Of a stretch of DNA of 64,000 nucleotides, positions 24,578 through 33,273 are shown piece by piece. Position numbers and translations under genes: made by a program. The notes below the pieces were generated by a model. It did no database searches and had not been told where the DNA came from. It worked only from the letters and a program-made list of their open reading frames with translations. Position 1 is the first letter of the stretch. Each line of letters begins with the position of its first letter. The DNA is from Mycolicibacterium lutetiense (GTDB lineage: Bacteria; Actinomycetota; Actinomycetes; Mycobacteriales; Mycobacteriaceae), in contig NZ_JAGIOP010000002.1 of NCBI RefSeq assembly GCF_017876775.1, forward strand, positions 2,728,001-2,792,000. The letters are read 5' to 3'.

Positions 24578-25294
24578 CTACGGCGCCGTCATCACCGCGG
24601 TGAAAGTCATCCGGTCGCCCCGGTACAGCGAACGCCGCTGCTCGATCGGGATCCCGTTCTGGTCATAGGACACCCGGTTGAGCAGAAACATCGGCGTCCG
24701 ACTGTCGACGGTGAGCAACGCCGATTCGCGCGAGTCGGGAAGCGCCGTGTCGATGGTGTCGACGGTCCGTGCGAAATGGACTCCACGGCTGCGGATCTCG
24801 GCATAGAGCGAGTCACGATAGTCGAAGACATCCCGCAGTCCCGGGTATCGCGCCGCGGGTAGTTTGGTGGTCTCCAGACCCACCCGGATGCCGTCGGTGG
24901 TCAGGACGCGTTCCAATTGAATTATGGGAGCACCGATTTCGATGGCGAGTTGACCGGCCAGAATGTCATCGGCAACCAGATCGCTCCAGCCGACCAGGAT
25001 GCGCCCACCACTGCGGCCCTGCTCCTTGACCGCCTCGGTGTAAGACCCCATCGACAGGGGCTGCAAGATCTTGGGCCGCGCGACCACGGTGGTACGGCCG
25101 CGGCGTTCGATCCGACCGGCCAACAACAACTCTCGCAAAGCCTGTCGGACCGTCTCACGGGCGACGTCGAATCGTTCCGCAATCTCCCGCTCCGCCGGGA
25201 AGGGGTCATCGACCGCCAGGTCATCGAGCAGACGCTCCAGTTGCGCACGAACGACCTGATGCTTGAGAACCCGTGGTTCTGCGCTCGCGGACAC
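24578..25294 (-). CDS. phnF: PhnF-type GntR/HutC repressor
   Basis: This protein has 238 residues from GTG 25294. A longer frame crosses both operators and is unlikely. The N-terminal GntR winged helix (about 10-75) has FPAEREIAERFDVARETVRQALRELLLAGRIERRGR. The C-terminal UTRA ligand domain includes ERVLTTDGIRVGLETTKLP and LLNRVSYDQNGIPIEQRRSLYRGDRM. In M. smegmatis, PhnF represses phnDCE and itself and releases when phosphate is scarce. The two TTGGTATAGACCAA operators in the divergent intergenic region match the site I recall for PhnF. Confidence 0.85.
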   Translation of the reverse strand: MSASAEPRVLKHQVVRAQLERLLDDLAVDDPFPAEREIAERFDVARETVRQALRELLLAGRIERRGRTTVVARPKILQPLSMGSYTEAVKEQGRSGGRILVGWSDLVADDILAGQLAIEIGAPIIQLERVLTTDGIRVGLETTKLPAARYPGLRDVFDYRDSLYAEIRSRGVHFARTVDTIDTALPDSRESALLTVDSRTPMFLLNRVSYDQNGIPIEQRRSLYRGDRMTFTAVMTAP

Positions 25295-25313
25295 CCGCTC
25301 ACCGTAGCAAGTC

Positions 25314-25327
25314 TTGGTATAGACCAA
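25314..25327. promoter_or_regulatory. PhnF operator 1
   Basis: TTGGTATAGACCAA is palindromic at both arms (TTGGT/ACCAA), 19 bp before the phnF start. It includes the TGGTATAGACCA core reported for M. smegmatis PhnF. Its position fits autorepression of phnF. Confidence 0.85.
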
Positions 25328-25371
25328 GGCTTGCCCTGTTGTTAACCTCCTCGCCAACTCGGATGCACCCG

Positions 25372-25385
25372 TTGGTATAGACCAA
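25372..25385. promoter_or_regulatory. PhnF operator 2
   Basis: This is a second exact copy of TTGGTATAGACCAA, 58 bp from the first and 86 bp before the phnD start. It is placed to block phnDCE transcription. Confidence 0.85.
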
Positions 25386-25471
25386 CGCACAGGGTGTGGG
25401 GCATGGCAATCGTCCGCCTCCGCAGGCGCCCCGCCAGCCAAACACCCTCGCCCCGAAAGGCTCTGCGCGCC

Positions 25472-26449
25472 ATGATGTTCCGCACGCCCAACAACGCAGT
25501 CCGGATCGCTGCCGTGGTCGCCGCCAGCGCCGCGCTCACCTTGTCCGGCTGTTCGAGCTCCGAGGGCTCCGACGCCAAGACCGCCCAGGGCTTCCCCGAA
25601 ACCCTCACCCTCGCGGCGATCCCTGCCGAGAACTCCACCGACCTCAAGGCCAGCTACCAGCCGCTGATCAAGCTGCTGGAAAAGGAGACCGGCGCCAAGG
25701 TCAAGTTCGTGCAGGCCTCCGACTACGCCGGCGTGGTCGAGGGCATCATCGCCGACAACGTCGACCTTGCCTTCTTCGGCCCGTTCGCCTACGTGGTGGC
25801 CGGCGTCAACGGAGCCAAAGTCACCCCGGTCGGCGCGGTGATCCAGGAGCAGGGCGCCGCGCCCGGATATCAGTCCTACGGTCTGGCCCGCGCAGACGAG
25901 GCGGACATCAACGGTCTCAAGGACTTTGCCGGCAAGAAAGTCTGCTTCGTAGACCCCAGCTCGACCTCGGGATTCCTCTATCCGACCGCCGGGCTGATCG
26001 AGGCCGGGGTGATCAAATCCGGAGCCGAGGGTGATCTGTCCACGGCGATGTCACCGATCTACGCCGGTGGTCACGATTCCTCGGCCCTGGCGATCGCCAA
26101 CGGCGACTGCGACGCCGGCTTCGCGTTCGACACCATGGTCGACCAGACCATGATCGCCAAGGGCGACCTCGAACCCGGTGAGCTCAAGACGGTCTGGAAG
26201 TCCGAGAAGATCGCCGGGTCGGTGTTCGCCGCCAACGATTCGCTGGGCAGCGAGGCCATCGGTAAGCTCGAGTCCCTCTTTGCCGACAAGGTCAACGTGC
26301 CCAACCTTGAGGCGGAAGGCCTCTGCCAGGGCGACGCGTGCCGGATCACCGACGAACGCGCCTGGGGGTTCGTGCCGGTCGAGGATTCGGACTACTCCGG
26401 CGTGCGCCACGTCTGCGACGTCACCGGCTCCGAGAAGTGCAAGGGCTGA
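25472..26449 (+). CDS. phnD: Phosphate/phosphonate ABC transporter substrate-binding lipoprotein
   Basis: This protein has 325 residues from ATG 25472, preceded by GAAAGG; ATG 25403 is further upstream and would place 23 non-signal residues first. A lipoprotein signal runs to the lipobox LSGC, then an SSSEGSD linker. The periplasmic-binding fold shows the PhnD family segments LAAIPAENSTDL, DVDLAFFGPFAYV-like DNVDLAFFGPFAYV, VCFVDPSSTSGFLYP and SALAIANGDCDAGFAFD. In mycobacteria PhnDCE is a high-affinity phosphate importer, whereas elsewhere it takes phosphonate. It is the first gene of the divergent phn operon. Confidence 0.9.
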   Translation: MMFRTPNNAVRIAAVVAASAALTLSGCSSSEGSDAKTAQGFPETLTLAAIPAENSTDLKASYQPLIKLLEKETGAKVKFVQASDYAGVVEGIIADNVDLAFFGPFAYVVAGVNGAKVTPVGAVIQEQGAAPGYQSYGLARADEADINGLKDFAGKKVCFVDPSSTSGFLYPTAGLIEAGVIKSGAEGDLSTAMSPIYAGGHDSSALAIANGDCDAGFAFDTMVDQTMIAKGDLEPGELKTVWKSEKIAGSVFAANDSLGSEAIGKLESLFADKVNVPNLEAEGLCQGDACRITDERAWGFVPVEDSDYSGVRHVCDVTGSEKCKG

Positions 26450-26454
26450 AACCC

Positions 26455-27264
26455 ATGAGCACAGGCGGACCCCACCATCCCGTCGCGGGCGACGATCTCG
26501 TCGTCATCGCCCAGGACGTCACCAAACGATTCGGCGACACCCTGGCCCTGGACCAGGTCAGCCTGGAAGTCCGGCGCAGCGAGATGCTGGTGCTGCTCGG
26601 CCTTTCCGGCTCGGGCAAGTCCACCCTGCTGCGCTGCCTCAACGGCCTGCATCAGGTCACCTCCGGCAGTGTCGAGGTCGGCGGCACTCACGTCGATACG
26701 GCTTCGGCCGCACAATTGCGCGCGCTGCGCCGCAATGTGGGGTTCGTGTTCCAGCATTTCAATCTGGTCGGGCGGTTGAGCTGCCTGGAGAACGTCCTGA
26801 TCGGCGGCCTCGGCCAACTGCGGCTGCCGCGGTACGGCGCACTGACCTACCCCAAGGCGATGCGCGCCGAAGCCCTCACCTACCTGGATCGGGTCGGCCT
26901 GGCCGACTACGCCGACCGCCGCGCCGACACCCTCTCCGGCGGCCAACAACAACGCGTCGCGATCGCCCGCACCCTGATGCAGAAGCCCGGCCTGCTGCTG
27001 GCCGATGAACCCGTCGCCTCACTCGATCCCGAAAATGCCGGTGTGGTCATGGATCTGCTGTTCCGGGTCTGCATCGAGGAGAAGCTGACCGTGGTGTGCA
27101 CCCTGCACCAGGTGGACCTCGCGCTCGGCTGGGCGCACCGCTTGGTCGGGCTGCGTCACGGCCAGAAGATCCTCGACCGGCCCGCCGTCGGCATGACCCG
27201 CGACGACGTCATGGAGATCTATCAACGCGTCGACCCCGCCCGTTCGGCGGTCCGCCCGTCGTGA
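26455..27264 (+). CDS. phnC: Phosphonate/phosphate ABC transporter ATPase
   Basis: This protein has 269 residues, starting 5 bp after phnD. The ATPase motifs are complete: Walker A LSGSGKST, Q-loop FVFQHFNLV, signature LSGGQQQR, Walker B LLLADEPVASLD and switch His in CTLHQVDLA. The LENVLIGGLG and HQVDLALGWAHRLVGLRHG segments are typical of the PhnC subfamily. Its TGA overlaps the phnE GTG (GTGA, 27261-27264), implying translational coupling. It energises uptake by the PhnE permease. Confidence 0.92.
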   Translation: MSTGGPHHPVAGDDLVVIAQDVTKRFGDTLALDQVSLEVRRSEMLVLLGLSGSGKSTLLRCLNGLHQVTSGSVEVGGTHVDTASAAQLRALRRNVGFVFQHFNLVGRLSCLENVLIGGLGQLRLPRYGALTYPKAMRAEALTYLDRVGLADYADRRADTLSGGQQQRVAIARTLMQKPGLLLADEPVASLDPENAGVVMDLLFRVCIEEKLTVVCTLHQVDLALGWAHRLVGLRHGQKILDRPAVGMTRDDVMEIYQRVDPARSAVRPS

Positions 27265-28856
27265 GCACCGACCTGACCGAACGCCCGGCACCGGCCGCGC
27301 CGCCGGCACCCCCGCGCCGGCCGCTGCCCGGCCTCCTGCACCTGGTCACGGTGGCCGCACTGCTGGCCACCCTCGTCGCGGCCTGGTCGATCGACTTCGC
27401 TCCCGCGACACTGCTGAACGGGCTCGACGACGTGATCGCGTTGCTGCACCGCATGATCCCGCCACGACTGGACGATCCGGGGCGAATCGGCGGACTGGCG
27501 GTCGAGACCCTGTTGATGGCCGTGCTGGGAACAGTGCTCGCCGCGGTCGCCTCAGTGCCGCTGGCCTTCCTGGCCGCCCGCAACACCACCCCGCATCCGG
27601 CCGTGCAGGCCGTGGCCCGGGCGATCATCACCTTCTGCCGCGCCATGCCGGACCTGCTGTTCGCCGTGCTGTTCGTCCGGGCCCTCGGAATCGGTGTGCT
27701 CCCCGGCATTCTCGCGTTGGCCCTGCACTCGATCGGCATGCTCGGCAAAGTATTCGCCGATGCCATCGAGCAGACCGACCCGGGCCCGCGCGAGGCGGTC
27801 CGCTCCACGGGCGTCGGCTACTACCGCGAGATGCTCAACGCCGTCGTCCCCCAGGTCGTCCCGTCCTGGGTCTCCACCTTCATCTACCGCATCGACATCA
27901 ACCTTCGAATGTCGGTGGTGCTGGGCTTCGTCGGCGCCGGCGGCATCGGCTTCGCGTTGCAGGATGCGTTGCGGGGGTTGATCTATCCACGGGCCCTCGG
28001 CATCGCCTGCGTCATCCTCGCGATCATCGCCGCGATGGAACTGCTGTCCATCGTGATCCGGCGGATGCTCCTCGATTCTGCTGTGTCGAACCCGGCCCTC
28101 GAGCGCGCCGCCCGGTTCGTGTTCGGCGGCGCACTGGTCGGTGTCTGTGTGACGGCCCTGGTGGTGTTGAAGATCAGCCCGCTCTCCCTGGTCACCTGGG
28201 TGGGGCCGGCCCTCGAGGTGTTCGCCCGGATGATCCCGCCCAACTTCTCCGCACTGGGCGGTGAGTTGTTCGCGGCCGCAGGACAAACCGTCGCGATCGG
28301 TGTGGTGTCCACCGCCATCGGCGTGGTGTTGTCGATCCCGGTCGGAATCCTGGCCGCGCGCAACGTCACACCCCACCCGGCGGTCTACTGGTTGGCTCGG
28401 GCCTGGATTCTGCTGGTCCGGGCGGTACCCGAGCTGATCCTGGCCGTGGTGTTCGTCGCGGCATTGGGGCTCGGCCCGATCGCCGGTACCTGCGCGCTGG
28501 CCATCGGCTCCATCGGATTCCTGGCCAAACTGGTCGCCGATGCGGTCGAGGAGATCGATCCGGGACCGCTGGATGCCGTGCGATCGGTGGGCGGCGGGTG
28601 GTGGAAGACCCTGTTCTCCGCGGTGATTCCGCAAGCCATGCCGGCGATGGTCGGGTCCAGCCTGTACCAGTTCGACGTGAATGTGCGTACCTCGACAGTC
28701 CTGGGCATCGTCGGTGCGGGCGGCGTCGGCTTCCTGCTATTCGAGTCGATTCGCACGCTCAACTTCGACGTCGCCGGTGCCATCGTCCTCGTCATCTTCG
28801 TCATCGTCTACGCCATCGAAAGGTTGTCCGGATGGATCCGATCCCGCCTCGTGTGA
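27261..28856 (+). CDS. phnE: Fused double PhnE permease
   Basis: This protein has 531 residues, about twice a normal PhnE. Two homologous permease modules lie in tandem: the first has an EAA loop around residues 170-190 (EAVRSTGVGYY...VLGFVGAGGIGFALQ), the second around 440-460 (DAVRSVGGGWW...VLGIVGAGGVGFLLFES). Each has five or six membrane helices, and both start with conserved TLLMAVLGT/QTVAIGVVST-type segments. Fused permeases remove the need for a homodimer. It continues the phnDC operon and overlaps the next gene by 25 bases. Confidence 0.9.
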   Translation: MSTDLTERPAPAAPPAPPRRPLPGLLHLVTVAALLATLVAAWSIDFAPATLLNGLDDVIALLHRMIPPRLDDPGRIGGLAVETLLMAVLGTVLAAVASVPLAFLAARNTTPHPAVQAVARAIITFCRAMPDLLFAVLFVRALGIGVLPGILALALHSIGMLGKVFADAIEQTDPGPREAVRSTGVGYYREMLNAVVPQVVPSWVSTFIYRIDINLRMSVVLGFVGAGGIGFALQDALRGLIYPRALGIACVILAIIAAMELLSIVIRRMLLDSAVSNPALERAARFVFGGALVGVCVTALVVLKISPLSLVTWVGPALEVFARMIPPNFSALGGELFAAAGQTVAIGVVSTAIGVVLSIPVGILAARNVTPHPAVYWLARAWILLVRAVPELILAVVFVAALGLGPIAGTCALAIGSIGFLAKLVADAVEEIDPGPLDAVRSVGGGWWKTLFSAVIPQAMPAMVGSSLYQFDVNVRTSTVLGIVGAGGVGFLLFESIRTLNFDVAGAIVLVIFVIVYAIERLSGWIRSRLV

Positions 28857-29845
28857 CCGTGGCCGCGGTGTGGACCGGCTCGGGTGTCGATGTGCGGACG
28901 GTGCCGATCCCCGAACTCGGCGCGGGTGAGGTCCTGGTCCGGGTGCGGTTGGCCACCGTATGCGGCAGTGACCTACACACCGTCACCGGCCGGCGTCCCG
29001 CCGCCTGCCCCTCGGTCCTCGGCCATGAGGCCGTCGGCGAGGTCGTCAGTGTCGGTACCGGTACGAATGTCCTAGTGGGCCAACGCATCATCTGGTCGGT
29101 GACGGTGGTCTGCGGAACCTGTAGCCGCTGCCGATCCGGTCTCAGCGCCAAGTGTCTGTCGGTGCGCAAGGTGGGCCACGAGTCGTTCGACAGCGACTGG
29201 CCGCTGTCGGGCTCCTATGCCGCACACCTGGTTCTGCCTCGCGGCACCACCATCGCCGTGGTTCCCGACTCGCTGCCCGACGCGGTCGCCGCACCCGCCG
29301 CGTGCGCGACGGCGACGGTGATGGCCACCCTGGAAGCCGCCGGCGAACTGGCCGGCCGGCGGGTACTCATCGGCGGAGCAGGCATGTTGGGGCTGACCGC
29401 GGTTGCGGCATGCGCCGACGCGGGTGCCGACGTGCAGGTGGTCGACCTCGACTCCGACCGCACGGCGCTGGCGTCGCGGTTCGGTGGCCGGGCCTCCGAT
29501 GGTGGGCCGGTCGACGTGGCGATCGACTACACCGGTTCGAGCATCGCAGTCGCGGATGCGTTGGGGCGCCTCGACATCGGCGGCACCCTGGTGCTGGCCG
29601 GATCGGTGACTCCAGGGCCGCCGTTGACGGTGGATCCGGAAACCGTTGTACGGCAATGGCTGACCATCACCGGCGTGCACAATTACGAACCCCGGCACCT
29701 GCACCGGGCCGTCGGCTTCCTCGACCGCACCCGCGACCGTCATCCGTGGGACACGCTCGTCGTCCCCGCAGTCCCGCTCACGCAGATCGCGTCGGCACTC
29801 ACCCCACCGCCGCCCGGCAAGTTACGGACTGCGGTCTGCCCCTGA
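28832..29845 (+). CDS. Phosphonate-associated zinc alcohol dehydrogenase
   Basis: This protein has 337 residues from ATG 28832, inside the end of phnE, with GAAAGG 14 bases upstream. It has medium-chain dehydrogenase features: catalytic zinc in VCGSDLHT and GHEAVGEV, structural zinc cysteines in VVCGTCSRCRSGLSAKC, and the nucleotide fold GGAGMLGLTAVAACADAGA with the NAD-type acidic VVDLD. The overlap with phnE and the family of phosphonate-catabolism-associated dehydrogenases (TIGR03366-like) suggest it acts on a transported organophosphonate or its alcohol. That substrate is inference. It is the last gene before a strong hairpin. Confidence 0.8.
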   Translation: MDPIPPRVTVAAVWTGSGVDVRTVPIPELGAGEVLVRVRLATVCGSDLHTVTGRRPAACPSVLGHEAVGEVVSVGTGTNVLVGQRIIWSVTVVCGTCSRCRSGLSAKCLSVRKVGHESFDSDWPLSGSYAAHLVLPRGTTIAVVPDSLPDAVAAPAACATATVMATLEAAGELAGRRVLIGGAGMLGLTAVAACADAGADVQVVDLDSDRTALASRFGGRASDGGPVDVAIDYTGSSIAVADALGRLDIGGTLVLAGSVTPGPPLTVDPETVVRQWLTITGVHNYEPRHLHRAVGFLDRTRDRHPWDTLVVPAVPLTQIASALTPPPPGKLRTAVCP

Positions 29846-29887
29846 CCCACGGCCAGGCGGCCCAGGCTGCCAGGCTGCCCAATGTCA

Positions 29888-29925
29888 CGCTGGAGTGGCG
29901 CTCGGCTACGAGCGCCACTCCAGCG
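29888..29925. terminator. Strong hairpin after the phn operon
   Basis: CGCTGGAGTGGCGCTCG (29888-29904) pairs perfectly with 29909-29925: a 17-bp stem and a 4-base loop, with no T-run. It lies 43 bp after the dehydrogenase stop and between convergent genes. Confidence 0.8.
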
Positions 29926-29977
29926 CGACAATGCAAGGTATAGCGAGGTATAGCGGGCGGACGATCCAGACGAGAAC

Positions 29978-30847
29978 TCAGCCCTCGAAGATGCGGATCC
30001 AGTCGATCAGCATCTCGGCCGGGTAGCTGCCACCGCTCGGATCGCGGCCACCGGAGCCACCGACGGCGATGTTGAACACCGGCACCATGGTGTAGCCCGG
30101 ATCATTGAAAGGCCAGTCCTCCAACGAGTTTGCCGGAACCGTGAAGAAGGGTTCCATGCCCGGGGCATAGTCCTTCCAGAAGTACATGCCCGTCGGCATC
30201 CATGACATCCGCCAGGTGTGCCAGGCGCCGTCGATCGGGTGCCGATCGGTGGCGAAGGACTCACCATCGAGACGGGCGTGCACCGTGGTGCCCGACGGCC
30301 AGTCCCGGTTGCCGTACCACTCCACCAGGTCAACCTCGCCACCGCGGACGGGATCGTCGTTGAGGAGCCAGAACGCGGGCCAGGCGCCGTCGGTCAGGCA
30401 GTTGAGCTTGACCCGGGCCTCCCACGTCGTACCGATGCCACCGCGCCAGTTTCCGACCACCTTGGCGCCGGCGTACTTCTCCTGGACGGTGGTGCCCGGG
30501 CCGCGGGTTGCGCGGATCACCAGGTTGCCCTTGCCGTCCTGGAAGGCATGGTCGGTGTCGGTGACGTAGCGGCCCATGTTGAACGGCTTGTCCCACTCGA
30601 CCGGGTTCTTGATGGTCTCGCGCTCGGGCACCAGGTGCCACCACGTGGGGTCCGGCGGGGACCCGGCCGGACCGTTGAACTCATCCTGGAACAGGAACGT
30701 GGGTGACGCCGCGGTAGCGGCCGGCGGAGTGGGAGCTCCGGGCGCGGCGGGGCCAGGTGCGGCCGGGTCGGCGTTGGCCGTCCCGGCAGGCAGCGCTGCC
30801 GCTGCCACCCCCAGACCCATCATGAACATCACGCTACGACGATCCAT
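29978..30847 (-). CDS. Secreted glycoside hydrolase family 16 protein
   Basis: This protein has 289 residues from ATG 30847; GTG 30856 is an alternative. A Tat-type signal (MDRRSVMFMMGLGVAAAALPAG) leads into a Pro/Ala linker of about 25 residues and then the GH16 jelly-roll domain. The catalytic motif GEVDLVEWYG (E-x-D-x-x-E) lies near residue 175, with WPAFWLLND before it. GH16 enzymes cut beta-1,3 or beta-1,4 glucans. It resembles M. tuberculosis Rv0315, annotated as a beta-1,3-glucanase precursor, and lies in matching gene order. Confidence 0.85.
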   Translation of the reverse strand: MDRRSVMFMMGLGVAAAALPAGTANADPAAPGPAAPGAPTPPAATAASPTFLFQDEFNGPAGSPPDPTWWHLVPERETIKNPVEWDKPFNMGRYVTDTDHAFQDGKGNLVIRATRGPGTTVQEKYAGAKVVGNWRGGIGTTWEARVKLNCLTDGAWPAFWLLNDDPVRGGEVDLVEWYGNRDWPSGTTVHARLDGESFATDRHPIDGAWHTWRMSWMPTGMYFWKDYAPGMEPFFTVPANSLEDWPFNDPGYTMVPVFNIAVGGSGGRDPSGGSYPAEMLIDWIRIFEG

Positions 30848-30934
30848 CTCAGGCACAGCAGAACCTTAACCGAACTCTTACCGAGATATCCGACCCCTGC
30901 CCAAAGTTTTGTGCGCACATGCCTGTTTCCCCAG

Positions 30935-31384
30935 CTAGGGGCACTCGGCAGGCGCGTCGCCTCGCATCGGAGCGTCGGCGGGCAGCGTGTAGGTCACGAC
31001 GACGTCGGCGTCGACGACCCCCTCGTTGGTCACCTGATGGGCCACCCCACCCGGGATGACGACCATCTGGCCCGCGGTGTACACCGTCGGCGCACAATTA
31101 CCCGCGCTCCGCACGATGACCTCGCCGCCGTTGATCACCGACTGCTCCGGACCGGGATGGGTGTGCCAACCGCTGCCGGCCCCGGGTTTGAGCAACAGGC
31201 CCTGCACATGCAAGGTGGTCGGCTGTCCCGCCGTCACGATCCAGATCGGCGCGGTGGTGGTGCCTTTGCCGAGATCGGTGCGCACGACGTCACCCTCGGC
31301 CGGGGTGGCTGCGGCCGGGCCGGCCAGCACGACTGCGGCGACTGCGGTCGTGGCACCGACGGCGACGATATGCGTGAGTTTCAT
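30935..31384 (-). CDS. Secreted cupin protein
   Basis: This protein has 149 residues. A clear Sec signal (MKLTHIVAVGATTAVAAVVLAGPAAA) is followed by one cupin barrel. The first motif is GWHTHPGPEQSVINGGEV (H-x-H...E) and the second AGQMVVIPGGVAHQVTN (with its His). The four metal ligands, three His and one Glu, are all present, so it probably binds a metal. The substrate and reaction are unknown. Two cysteines (NCAPT and AECP) could form a disulfide. It lies in line with the GH16 gene 78 bp downstream. Confidence 0.8.
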   Translation of the reverse strand: MKLTHIVAVGATTAVAAVVLAGPAAATPAEGDVVRTDLGKGTTTAPIWIVTAGQPTTLHVQGLLLKPGAGSGWHTHPGPEQSVINGGEVIVRSAGNCAPTVYTAGQMVVIPGGVAHQVTNEGVVDADVVVTYTLPADAPMRGDAPAECP

Positions 31385-31431
31385 GGGTCCTCCCGGCGTT
31401 GACCGAAAGCTACCTCTCCTGGCATTTTTCG

Positions 31432-33273
31432 TCAGGGATACGGCTGGTACGGGTACTGCGGCTGCTGCTGATACGGGTACTGCGGCTGTTGCGGGTAGGG
31501 GTTCTGCGGCTCGCCGCGGTTCGGCACCTGGATCGGGATGGGCACCGGGACGAACGGCACGGTGACGTAGGTCGTCGTCATCGGGTTCGTCGTCGTGGTG
31601 GTCGTGGTCGGCGGTGTCGTCGTCGTGGTCGTCGGCGGCGTCGTGGTTGTCGTCGTTGTTGTCGTGGTGGTGGTGGTGGTCGTGGTGGGAGGCGGCGTCG
31701 TCGTCTGCGTGACAACGTGCGTCTCGGTCACCGGGGGCGGTGGAGCTTGGGTCACCGTGACCGGCGGGGGCGGCGGTTCGACCGGTTCCGGTGCGGGCGG
31801 CGGTTCGACCGGGGGCGGGGGTGCGACCGGGCTCGGCGCCACCTCCTGTGCAGGCAACGGCTTGGGCTCAGGCGGCTTGACCTCTGAACTCGGCGCGGTG
31901 CCCGTCGCACTGGTCAACGCATACGTCACACCACCGATGGCAACGAGAACCAGGGCCGCGGCCACGGCGAAGACGGTCAGCGGCAAGCGCTCCCACCCGC
32001 CACGCTGCTGCTCGATCGGGCCCGTCGGCGGTACGTACTGCACGGCGGGACGCGCCGCCGTCTCACTGCCGTAGGCATCCACCAGATCCGGTCCGGTGTA
32101 GGGCACCACGTCGTCGCCGGCCTCATCCTCCGACCAGGCCAATGCGCGGAAGGTGGACGAACCCGCAGAACCCTCTGCGGCGGAAGGTATTCCGGCCGTC
32201 GCCGACACCGCCGCCACTCCCAGGGTCGGGGCCATACCAGTCTGCGCATCGGCATCCACCGCGTAGGCCGCGGACAACGCGGCACCGATCGCGGCATCCA
32301 GCGCCGGCTGCGGAGTCGTCACCACCTGCGCCTGTGAATGCTCTGAAAGTCGTTGGGTGACCAGTGGAATACTGGCCCCGCCGCCGATGGTCACCACCGC
32401 CGAGACCGCCGGCCAGCCGATCCCGTTGCGCTCCAACATCTTTTCCAGCGCATCCAATACACCGTCGAGCGGTGCCTGCATCAGCCCCTCGAGTTCGGTG
32501 CGGGTCACCCGCACCGTGGCCGAATATCCGGGCAGCTCGACCACCAGGTCGGTCGCGGTGTCGGCCGACAACCGTTCCTTGGCCTGACGACATTCCTCGC
32601 GCAGCCGGCCCAGTGACCCCACCGCCTCGGTACCGGCCGGATCGATTCCACCGGCCTGGGCCACACCGTCGAGCACGTGGGTCAGCAGCGCCTGATCGAA
32701 CTGGTCACCCGAGAAATCGGGATAGCGGGTGGTCTCGTCGATCGGCTCGAAGGCCGCCGCGGCATCGGCCAGCGTGATGCTGGTACCACCGCCGCCGAAG
32801 TCCAGCAATGCCACCACGCCGTTGGACGGCAGGCCCGGGTTGGCGCGCAGCGCAGCCAGCGAGGCGACGGCATCGGGGATGAGTCGGGGTGGCCGCCCGT
32901 CGCGCGACAGGCTGGGGTTGTGCCTGAGTGCGTTGCGCAGGGCTCGCAAGGTGGGTGCACCCCAGTGGGCAGGCACCGCGATGGCCAACTGTTCGGACGG
33001 GCCCCCGACGAGCTCGACCATCGCATCGAGGGACTCGACCAACAAGGTGTCTGCGGGATAGGACGCACCGTCGGGCGCCACCAACGGCACCGGGTCACCG
33101 ACCCGCTCGACGAACCCGCTCAACGTGACACCGGAACCAGATTCGGGCACGCCGACCTGCGGCGTCCGGTCTGTCGACAAGGTCAACACCGAACGCCGGC
33201 TGACAGGTTGATTGCCGACACGCGCCGCAACCAAGTTGGTGGTCCCGATCGACAACCCCAACGGGCCGCTCAT
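31432..33273 (-). CDS. Hsp70/actin-fold ATPase-like membrane protein with Thr/Pro-rich tail
   Basis: This protein has 613 residues from ATG 33273. The N-terminal 370 residues have the Hsp70/actin layout: LGLSIGTTNLVAA (phosphate 1), VVALLDFGGGGTSITLAD (phosphate 2, with an extra glycine) and VVTIGGGASIPLV (adenosine). A single membrane helix at about 470 (LTVFAVAAALVLVAIGGVTYAL) leads to an outside tail. That tail has Pro-rich stretches, a Thr run interrupted by PP, and a closing PQYPYQQQP repeat. No chaperone substrate domain is evident. It matches M. tuberculosis Rv0312, Pro/Thr-rich, in kind and place. Confidence 0.8.
   Translation of the reverse strand: MSGPLGLSIGTTNLVAARVGNQPVSRRSVLTLSTDRTPQVGVPESGSGVTLSGFVERVGDPVPLVAPDGASYPADTLLVESLDAMVELVGGPSEQLAIAVPAHWGAPTLRALRNALRHNPSLSRDGRPPRLIPDAVASLAALRANPGLPSNGVVALLDFGGGGTSITLADAAAAFEPIDETTRYPDFSGDQFDQALLTHVLDGVAQAGGIDPAGTEAVGSLGRLREECRQAKERLSADTATDLVVELPGYSATVRVTRTELEGLMQAPLDGVLDALEKMLERNGIGWPAVSAVVTIGGGASIPLVTQRLSEHSQAQVVTTPQPALDAAIGAALSAAYAVDADAQTGMAPTLGVAAVSATAGIPSAAEGSAGSSTFRALAWSEDEAGDDVVPYTGPDLVDAYGSETAARPAVQYVPPTGPIEQQRGGWERLPLTVFAVAAALVLVAIGGVTYALTSATGTAPSSEVKPPEPKPLPAQEVAPSPVAPPPPVEPPPAPEPVEPPPPPVTVTQAPPPPVTETHVVTQTTTPPPTTTTTTTTTTTTTTTTPPTTTTTTPPTTTTTTTNPMTTTYVTVPFVPVPIPIQVPNRGEPQNPYPQQPQYPYQQQPQYPYQPYP
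31585..31690. repeat. Trinucleotide-type repeat encoding a threonine run
   Basis: GTC/GTG/GTT triplets repeat over about 105 bp. Read on the minus strand they give more than 30 threonines broken by proline pairs in the Hsp70-like protein's exported tail. Codon use varies (ACC, ACG, ACA, ACT not all equal), so it is an imperfect repeat that may still change length. Confidence 0.8.

Noticed and set aside
23282..25390. Riboswitch-like leader for the phn locus
   Set aside because: The intergenic sequence is fully explained by two PhnF operators and promoters; no known riboswitch core was recognised.
31595..32074. A plus-strand frame with a long Val/Gly repeat
   Set aside because: It is the complement of the Thr/Pro-rich tail of the Hsp70-like gene; the repeat explains the open frame.
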